A DNA stretch of 64,000 nucleotides, taken from positions 7,850,001 through 7,914,000 of the forward strand of contig OX387608.1 of the NCBI GenBank assembly GCA_947568835.1, in the 5' to 3' direction. Both the position numbers and the translations under genes were made by a program. This document shows, piece after piece, positions 61,101 to 64,000 of this stretch. The notes under the pieces are model-generated. The model did no database searches. It had not been told where the DNA came from and was given only the letters and a program-made list of their open reading frames with translations. Position 1 is the first letter of the stretch. Every line of letters starts with the position of its first letter. This stretch comes from Protonemura montana (taxonomy: Eukaryota; Arthropoda; Insecta; Plecoptera; Nemouridae).

Positions 61101-61199
61101 GCCGACATCTGCTGGTCGCTGATCATTTCGTTGGCGCTGTACCTGTCAGTGGAGGCGCCGATTCGGCTCATCTTCAAGCGGCTCATGCTGGCCCGGTAA
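41128..61199 (+). CDS. NRF-6-like acyltransferase-3 membrane protein, 12 coding exons
   Basis: Exons: 41128-41365, 48961-49169, 51723-51943, 54370-54455, 55059-55255, 55767-55924, 56469-56637, 57032-57225, 58277-58415, 59298-59487, 60052-60194, 61086-61199. Every intron is GT-AG. Joined length is 2058 nt (685 aa plus TAA), normal for the family. An in-frame TAA at 41116 precedes the start. Order: signal peptide (about 1-27); Cys-rich extracellular NRF domain (about 55-220); a membrane helix (about 224-239); then an acyltransferase-3 domain with multiple helices (about 282-670). Family motifs visible are AMQMWDASAKGP, LCVPASC, MRFLSICLISIDH with the conserved His299, VDSFFVISGLL, GDGPMW, NNYVKDDEMCMIHSWYLPCD, RAGPYFVGMATGY and LSWSPMISLSKLVYSQYLVH. 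Relatives (C. elegans nrf-6 and ndg-4) act in lipid and drug transport or uptake in gut; the biochemical activity and substrate are unknown. Each exon uses GC-rich third positions, unlike the AT-rich introns. Confidence 0.96.
42162..42312 (+). mobile_element. Hairpin element copy B with 14-bp target duplication
   Basis: TTTTAAGAAAAACTATTTGA to ATGCTAACTAAATTTAG pairs with the reverse complement at about 42210-42270. The 3' tail GCTCAGGATAAATCAAGTAG to GTCTAAAAACC follows. ATCACGGAACTTGG flanks both sides (42148-42161 and 42313-42326). Because element ends in copy A also read CCATCA, up to four bases of the duplication may belong to the element, leaving 10-14 bp. Confidence 0.9.
44864..44898 (+). 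repeat. Short tandem repeat, five 7-mers
   Basis: GGTCCTTAGTCCTTAGTCCT continues as TGGTCCTTGGTCCTTG, five copies of GTCCTTA or GTCCTTG. Confidence 0.85.
45025..45565 (+). repeat. Minisatellite, about five units of 113-114 bp
   Basis: GATAGCAG recurs at 45041, 45154, 45268, 45382 and 45495. Each unit holds GAGAAGCTCTGTCAGGC, TCTCAGCATCTCCATGGCTA, CCATTGAACCTCC and ATACCCGTGGTAACATAA. The first unit is the most diverged and the last is cut short. A single unit on the other strand occurs at 30306-30406. Confidence 0.95.
46050..46340 (+). mobile_element. MITE copy, nearly complete
   Basis: The left part is GCCGCCAAATGACTACTTTA with ACCGAGAAAAAATGGAGGAT and CAGTCACCGTCGTTTCC. The right part is ACATGTATCGATATTTTGAG, ACGGTCGCAAGCGACAACG, CATTGCCGGCTCATTTTCTC and AACATCAGCGCTATGAC. 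The terminal repeat is worn. Confidence 0.8.
46971..47385 (+). mobile_element. 5S-derived SINE
   Basis: ACACCGGTTTTCGTGAGAGC, TTAAGCAACACTCACCATGA and GTGTTGGATGAGTGGCCATG mark the head. The body contains TTGCTTATCAACCTCTCAAC, GGATTTGTGGAAGAATCCTG and CTTCCTCCCTTCTAGGTTAG. The 3' end is GTCAAAACAGTGCGCC with an ATCAATCAATCAA tail. Confidence 0.88.
48961..49169 (+). CDS. NRF-6-like gene, coding exon 2 (aa 80-149)
   Basis: Begins with the last two bases of a split Met codon, giving MQMWDASAKGP, a hallmark of the NRF domain, and includes FDECLEQV and YCLATVTV. It ends in phase 0 at ATCAAC|GTGAGT. Acidic and cysteine residues fit the extracellular domain. Confidence 0.95.
49216..49628 (-). mobile_element. 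5S-derived SINE in intron 2
   Basis: The tail ATTGATTTGTGGGTTTAAAC starts about 46 bp after the exon 2 donor. AGCACCAAGGGGACCTCTGC, TTCATCCCTCCAACCTCTCT and GTGTTTCCAACTCACCAAAA follow. The head is modestly diverged. Confidence 0.85.
49629..50636. other. Intron 2 interior, nothing assignable
   Basis: Non-coding intron sequence without a recognised repeat except a short AT-repeat near 50345. Confidence 0.4.
50637..50790 (+). mobile_element. Tandem pair of 5S heads (SINE fragment)
   Basis: The first head spans about 50637-50726 (ACATCAGTTCTCACGAGATA, GTATTGGATGGGTGACCA). It joins directly to a second starting CCGAACGGTTTGGCGTGTCT (50727) with ACGGGTTCTCATGAGATCTC. No SINE body follows. The join is at the same position as at 13206/13207. 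Confidence 0.8.
51240..51696 (+). mobile_element. 3' remnant of a non-LTR retrotransposon (LINE)
   Basis: One frame reads LLTDLGWDTLATRRSKVGLR then FEAFNKEACLARH. After a frameshift another reads RRYKTSIGLHSFLGRTCRLW followed by NWLPAE. This pair (W-TL--RR ... SF--R--RLWN-LP) is the conserved C-terminal end of the reverse transcriptase ORF of many CR1/L2/Jockey-type LINEs. In-frame stops and the frameshift show it is dead. An A-rich end (51678-51696) lies 26 bp before exon 3. The exact clade is uncertain. Confidence 0.72.
51723..51943 (+). CDS. NRF-6-like gene, coding exon 3 (aa 150-222)
   Basis: Encodes the rest of the NRF domain, with WALCVPASCSHADIE and a further Cys in ALCQTGRQ. It ends after two bases of codon 223 at CTACTG|GTAAAC; reading through would give a stop at once, which supports the donor choice. 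Confidence 0.93.
52108..52582 (-). mobile_element. 5S-derived SINE with a long ATT tail and target duplication
   Basis: In minus orientation: 5S head at the right (GTTGCTTACCTTCGGTGATC, GTGTTTCCAACACGCCAAAC), full body, and GTGGTGTTTAACAATGCACT near the 3' end. The ATT repeat at 52108-52148 is its 3' simple-repeat tail. TATAATATTGTC (52096-52107) and TATAATTTTGTC (52583-52594) are a 12-bp target duplication with one mismatch. It lands in or beside a MITE copy that continues at 52594. Confidence 0.92.
52594..52783 (+). mobile_element. MITE copy, right half, adjoining the SINE
   Basis: ACCTCAATAGTTGCTAAACA, ATCGATATTTTGAGACGTAG, GACCACAAGCGCCATC, CGTTGTCGGCTCGTTTTCTC and a worn terminal repeat ending ATAAACTCAGTGG. 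The left half is not recognisable; the SINE probably inserted into this element. Confidence 0.75.
53155..53517 (-). mobile_element. 5S-derived SINE in intron 3
   Basis: GGAGGAGGGGAAACCCGGTC, GGATTCCTCCACAAATCCAT, TTCATCCCTCCAACCTCTCT and CACCCATCCAATACCTGACC are well preserved. The 3' end is truncated or replaced near ATTATTATTAGAAACATG. Confidence 0.87.
53518..54164. other. Intron 3 interior, nothing assignable
   Basis: Non-coding intron sequence with moderate GC around 53560-53740 and no recognised repeat. Confidence 0.4.
54165..54262 (+). mobile_element. 5S-derived SINE, 3' end fragment
   Basis: TAAGTTAGGTTAATTTTTAT, TCATTCACCGGCTCGTTGTC and GTGCATCGTTAAACGCCACG correspond to the SINE's 3' end. 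It ends about 107 bp before exon 4. Confidence 0.75.
54370..54455 (+). CDS. NRF-6-like gene, coding exon 4 (aa 223-251)
   Basis: A small exon (86 bp) for the first membrane helix after the NRF domain: VVLALIVILVVGTTIF followed by DYRYCSEEDKGKG. The first base completes a Cys codon; the exon ends after one base of codon 252. Acceptor CTCTTTTTCAG. Confidence 0.93.
54503..54552 (+). repeat. ATTATA-type microsatellite
   Basis: Several 6-mer copies of TTATAA in a row (AATTATAATTATAATTATAA and on), just inside intron 4. Confidence 0.85.
54765..54876 (+). repeat. MITE left-half fragment
   Basis: AAATAAACTACTTCACCGAC, AAAAATGGAGGATTC and GTTAGTCACCGTATG correspond to the left half of the MITE. It is directly followed by a SINE fragment. 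Confidence 0.65.
54877..55030 (+). mobile_element. 5S-derived SINE, 3' half
   Basis: ACGAGTAGACTACGTGCCGG, TTTCCTCCTCCCTTCTAGCT, CACAGGGCCAGTTGTCAAAA and CAGTGCATCG are the SINE's 3' half. It ends about 28 bp before the exon 5 acceptor. Confidence 0.85.
55059..55255 (+). CDS. NRF-6-like gene, coding exon 5 (aa 252-317)
   Basis: Starts the acyltransferase-3 domain. MRFLSICLISIDH carries the membrane-embedded His299 conserved in the family. The preceding FSMRKNFPEI and following PIQNYEFVER fit the family pattern. Ends in phase 0 at GAGAGG|GTAACT. Confidence 0.95.
55767..55924 (+). CDS. NRF-6-like gene, coding exon 6 (aa 318-369)
   Basis: Contains VDSFFVISGLLVTYIL, one of the best conserved acyltransferase-3 helices, then a Lys/Arg-rich loop and VLRYIR, matching the family's RYLRL motif across the junction with exon 7. 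Confidence 0.96.
56469..56637 (+). CDS. NRF-6-like gene, coding exon 7 (aa 370-426)
   Basis: LTPVYMVVIFFYATLMYHMG then GDGPMW, DACAKNWWSNLLYINNY and KDDEM: the conserved loop of the NRF-6 group. Acceptor TTCTCAG, donor GATG|GTAACT, phase 0 at the end. Confidence 0.96.
57032..57225 (+). CDS. NRF-6-like gene, coding exon 8 (aa 427-490)
   Basis: CMIHSWYLPCDTHFFIIALF continues the conserved C--WSWYL--D motif. Two helices follow, separated by KHPKTG. Ends after two bases of codon 491 at TCAGA|GTGAGT. Confidence 0.96.
57294..57673 (+). mobile_element. MITE, complete copy with terminal inverted repeats
   Basis: The left end TGTTGAGTGTGCAGATTATA and the right end (reverse complement CCGTTGAGTGTGGAGG) are inverted; the repeat continues to about 45 bp with mismatches (GTTAATGTTA against TAACGC-TAATGTT). 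The centre contains AAGTGGAGCCACCGTCGTAC and ACGTGTTCCCGGCTCGTTTG. It begins about 68 bp after exon 8. No coding capacity. This copy defines the family's two different halves. Confidence 0.85.
58277..58415 (+). CDS. NRF-6-like gene, coding exon 9 (aa 491-537)
   Basis: YIKSHTRAGPYFVGMATGYF is the conserved Y-R-GPY--G--GY motif, preceded by DFLISPRTHHIFQSM. Ends in phase 0 at TACGGG|GTAACT. Confidence 0.96.
58431..58818 (-). mobile_element. 5S-derived SINE directly after exon 9
   Basis: The tail (GATTGTTTGATTCGTGG) starts about 15 bp after the exon 9 donor. GGCTTTACGACGCACTGTTT, GGCTTAAAGTCCCTTCCGAA, TTGATAAGCAAGGCAAATGA and CACCCATCCAATGCATGACC follow. Short internal deletions are present. 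Confidence 0.87.
59298..59487 (+). CDS. NRF-6-like gene, coding exon 10 (aa 538-600)
   Basis: Two helices (AGLAISMLICCVSLVPAAYF and ITWAIGICGFMVALIF) flanking ALYAGIHRITWA, the family's LYA--HR--WA motif. Ends after one base of codon 601. Confidence 0.95.
59560..59612 (+). mobile_element. 5S-head fragment of a SINE
   Basis: AGAAAGGTATTGGACGGGTG and ACCATCATACACTATG match the 3' part of the 5S head and the start of the body. A hairpin-element copy is inserted here. Confidence 0.6.
59611..59701 (-). mobile_element. Hairpin element copy C, truncated, with 15-bp target duplication
   Basis: In minus orientation the tail (GTTTTTAGACCCATGTCTAA on the + strand) and one hairpin arm (CTATTTGAAGTGGGTTTTGA) are present but the other arm is missing. 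ACCATCATACACTAT flanks both sides (59596-59610 and 59702-59716). Loss of the end opposite the tail resembles 5' truncation during target-primed reverse transcription. Confidence 0.8.
60052..60194 (+). CDS. NRF-6-like gene, coding exon 11 (aa 601-648)
   Basis: FLSWSPMISLSKLVYSQYLV followed by HMAIITMH: the conserved FLSW----LS-L-Y--YLVH motif. Ends in phase 0 at AATGTT|GTAAGT. Confidence 0.96.
60195..61085 (+). other. Intron 11
   Basis: AT-rich, with short AAACGTA-type repeats near 60750-60795 and no recognised mobile element. Acceptor CGCGTTCCAG. Confidence 0.6.
61086..61199 (+). CDS. NRF-6-like gene, last coding exon 12 (aa 649-685)
   Basis: The final helix SLIISLALYLSVEAPIRLIF includes the family's conserved E-P near the C terminus. 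It ends RLMLAR and TAA at 61197-61199. Confidence 0.95.
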   Translation, partial: ASLALADICWSLIISLALYLSVEAPIRLIFKRLMLAR

Positions 61200-62339
61200 T
61201 CCGCGTTCAATGCAGAAATTACTCGTGGAATGCCCTCGACGTTCGCTAGCCTGAGTGGTGAAGGGGGATGGCGTTGGGATCTTTGAACCTTGGTGGCAAG
61301 GCTGCTTAGTGGCGGTGAAATTCATGGCCTGTTTTGCGGATGGGAGTGCTGTGCTGTCTGCTCTACACTGTTCTTTGCTGTGCTACATCTTAATTCAATG
61401 CATACACTGTTTTACACAATTTTTTATTGGTTTTCACTGTGATACACCTTTCTTTACTGTTAAATATCTACATCGATATTCTATGCGACTTTTTATGACT
61501 TGTTCATACTCTGTTATACGCTTTTCTATTCTGTTTTTCACTTTTTTTTACTGATCTTCAATGTTTTTCTCAGGTTTCTCAGGCTTTTATTCATAATTAT
61601 TTCTTGCAACGCATGGCTTAAAACTGCTCCTAGTTGTTAACTTTACATCCTTTACTTAAGAAATCTTGAGGAAGAGGTGGCATTCGCTTTGGTCATGCAG
61701 TTTCTGTATTGTTGATTAGGATTGCATCCCATATGAGACCTAGGTTTCAGTTTTAATCCAAGTTTGTCCAAACGAAATTTGTAAAAAGTGTGTCACTTTG
61801 GTTTAGTTTGTCTTGGACAAAGCTTTCATTTTTATTCACATATGTTGGCGCCTATTTGAGCCGATTTTCAAATGTTTCAAGATCGGGTGTCCTCGCTAGA
61901 CGGATTTTAGTAACCTTGTTGACAGAATTTTTCTTAAGCTTTCCCAAAATACCCGTCAAGCTAGTTTCAAGCTATCCTTGCTTGGTCAGCACTGATAGGC
62001 ACTATAATGTGAATCTTGATTGTAAGTAATTTTGTCTGGTACCAAATTTCACGTCACCTGTTTCGGGGGAATGTTTACAGTGCACATGTACCAGAGCCCG
62101 TGGTCGAAGAGTTTAAATACACGCAGAACATTTGCATTCTCTGAGAGGACGACGTGCAAACTCGCGAATCTTCGTGGAACCTCGTGAATCTTCGTGAAAC
62201 AGAGAGCCTGCGCCACAAGTCATTTATTATTGTAACCATGCATAAAATGGGCATTTTATATATTTATATTTATAGGAAACAACCACAGTCTTCGTTTTCT
62301 CAGCTCGTTTATAGCAATTTCATTAGTTGGAAATAAGAA
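61200..62339. other. 3' flank of the NRF-6-like gene
   Basis: Presumably begins with the 3' UTR. I see no canonical AATAAA within about 1 kb of the stop. 61340-61550 is a degenerate pyrimidine-rich repeat of ACTGT-TACAC-type words. Confidence 0.4.
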
Positions 62340-62610
62340 TTGACAGCTGTCTTTGCAAAGAATTGCCGCAAAATAACTTCTTTACCGAAGAAAATAAGCA
62401 GATTCATCGCATTTGAGTTTAGTTTTTGCTCAATTAATTTGTATTAGTGCTAAACTCAACTATTCATATGCATGTCTCAATATTGTATGCAGTGATAAGT
62501 TTAATTGTATAGATTTTCTAAAAAGGACGGCTCAAGCGCCTACCGTTACCACGTGTTGCCGGCACGTTTCCTCAGCAGAAAGTTTAAAAGTAACGCTGAC
62601 CTACATACTC
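62340..62610 (+). mobile_element. MITE copy, nearly complete
   Basis: GCCGCAAAATAACTTCTTTA and ACCGAAGAAAATAAGCAG form the left part. CATGTCTCAATATTG, TAATTGTATAGATTTTCT, GGACGGCTCAAGCGCCTACC, ACGTGTTGCCGGCACGTTTC and AAAAGTAACGCTGACC form the right part. Ends are degraded. Confidence 0.75.
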
Positions 62611-63256
62611 ATTACTTGAACTATTTTACAACTAAAAAAAGGATGCAGTTTTGCTTGTTTTTTAAGTTACCGGCTGTTACTAAACTTACCAGATGTTTTT
62701 TGGCTGTCTATGCCAAGGCAAAGGTACAATGGTGTAGAACTTTTCCTTGGTTTATCAGCAGGAAGATCTTTACAGTGCTGTTCCTCCGTCAAAACCTTAA
62801 AGACAATGGTATGGATTATCTGTTCGTTTTAATAATGTGACAGTACCATATTCTATCAAACAATATCATCTGGTAGGATACGGACCATCAAAGTAGGTAC
62901 GGATAATAATACAGATTACCTTTATCAGAAATCCACGTGAACTGATTTATAAACTAAACTAAAGGGTCATTAGAAACCTCGTATACAACAACAGAAAAAC
63001 AACGCAACTGTGCTGCAACGGTCATAATTATTTAATCCCAAAAGTAAATTGCAACTGAGTTGAGACAATGGAGGCTGTGTGAAAGTACGATAATTGTTGA
63101 CAAAAATAAGCAATCACTGTAATAATTTGTTTAATTGGAAATATTTTTACGTGCATGTGTGAAAAAATATGTGTTTTTTTCTCTTAGCTGAAGAGATTTT
63201 TTTTTTGGTTTTAATCAAATTGCGCTTTCTTTGAATGCATCTTGCTTGGAGTTGCA

Positions 63257-63316
63257 TTCTACTGCAAGTGCATCGTGCAGTGCTTGCACTTCAAGAAGCT
63301 GTACACGTTCTGCTAA
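63257..63316 (+). CDS. Possible terminal coding exon of an unidentified gene
   Basis: From TTC TAC TGC to TAA at 63314-63316 the frame reads FYCKCIVQCLHFKKLYTFC. Every codon from TTC to the one before the stop ends in C or G, although the surroundings are AT-rich. This is the codon habit of the NRF-6-like exons. The upstream codons in the same frame lose this bias, so an exon boundary near 63250-63270 is plausible, but no strong acceptor is visible. Speculative. Confidence 0.25.
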   Translation, partial: FYCKCIVQCLHFKKLYTFC

Positions 63317-63769
63317 GATAAGTGAAACGTCTTAAGTATAGAATTCTGTAACCAGCTCACCGAGGTTTTCTTCTCTCCTGCTAATCCCATAATCCTATCT
63401 CGGGGATGTACGACGTTGGGAGGGGCTGGGGGGAGGGCGTTTCACGACCTCCACTCGACAAACTGTCCGGTAGAATTTAGCCGGTTTGCGTGATGTAAGA
63501 AGGTAACTGCAGCGCGGACATGATTCATCGATAAATCTGATTAAGATTGATTGGGATCATCACATGACCTGCAAAGCCAGGGCAGGATTGTCCATAGTTC
63601 CTAAAGGAGATAAGTGTTTCTTGAGGTCAGTTTCATGAATTTAATTTCCAAAATGTAATGTGGCACATAATTTTACACGTCTTGAATTATTTTTGCTTAA
63701 CCTGCTTTTTCCAAAAGTGTTTATCTTCTTCCAAGAATCAAGTGAAGTAATTCCCAGTATTTCAATTTT

Positions 63770-63945
63770 ATTAAATCCTAGATAAAGTGGGAGTTAAATC
63801 AATTGCCATGGCAACAATCAATCTCATGCAGTGAAAGTCAGCTGTTTCTGTGAGCTAGGAGCTTAACTCCGGAAATCAAAAATTATTGTTCTATCGGCCC
63901 TTAGGCATTTTCTTATATAATTCATGTCACCTGTTAGGATGCCCC
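63770..63945 (+). repeat. Dispersed repeat (copy 2)
   Basis: Same-orientation partner of 33495-33670, sharing TAAATCAATTGCCATGGCAA, GTGAAAGTCAGCTGTTTCTG and CGGCCCTTAGGCATTTTCT. Confidence 0.8.
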
Positions 63946-64000
63946 GGAATTTATTGAAGGTGTTCTTAACTAAACTAAGTTGCGGTTTTTTTGTGACACG

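Larger units (their letters stand above)
62611..64000. other. Gene-free stretch at the end of the window
   Basis: AT-rich. It includes a coding-like stretch at 63257-63316 (see findings) and the dispersed repeat at 63770-63945. No confident gene. Confidence 0.4.

Overview
The window is animal nuclear DNA, most likely from an arthropod (an ecdysozoan at least). It is AT-rich, gene-poor and intron-rich. The only confident host gene is a 12-coding-exon member of the nose-resistant-to-fluoxetine (NRF-6-like) acyltransferase-3 family, which is expanded in arthropods and nematodes. The exons use GC-rich third codon positions in an AT-rich background. Almost everything else is non-coding DNA and short dispersed repeats. 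I cannot name the species.

Layout. 1-2250: a 2.25-kb inverted repeat with two arms of 956 bp, apparently identical, around a 338-bp spacer. It contains a 5'-broken gene for a putative transposon protein, with a second inverted copy of its 3' part. 2251-41127: no confident host gene. This stretch holds about ten copies of a 5S-rRNA-derived SINE, copies of a ~400-bp terminal-inverted-repeat (MITE-like) element, a hairpin element with long target-site duplications, a tRNA-like SINE family, minisatellites with 86-bp and ~82-bp units, and unremarkable AT-rich DNA. 41128-61199: the NRF-6-like gene on the + strand. All 11 introns are GT-AG, phases join in frame, and the spliced reading frame is 2058 nt (685 aa plus stop). 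Its introns hold more SINEs, MITEs, a 113-bp-unit minisatellite and the 3' remnant of a non-LTR retrotransposon. 61200-64000: downstream DNA with one more MITE copy, a dispersed repeat shared with 33.5 kb, and a short coding-like stretch near 63.3 kb that may be the last exon of another gene.

The most informative structure is in the repeats. The 5S-derived SINE can be delimited from the sequence: one copy (7701-8137) sits inside another with an 11-12 bp target duplication, and a second copy (52108-52582) has a 12-bp duplication and a long ATT-repeat tail. At least two loci carry tandemly repeated 5S heads joined at the same point. The hairpin element is a ~150-175 bp sequence with 10-15 bp target duplications and one copy that looks 5'-truncated, which points to retrotransposition rather than a DNA transposon. 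I see no multi-gene system such as an operon, CRISPR array or immune locus, and none is expected here.
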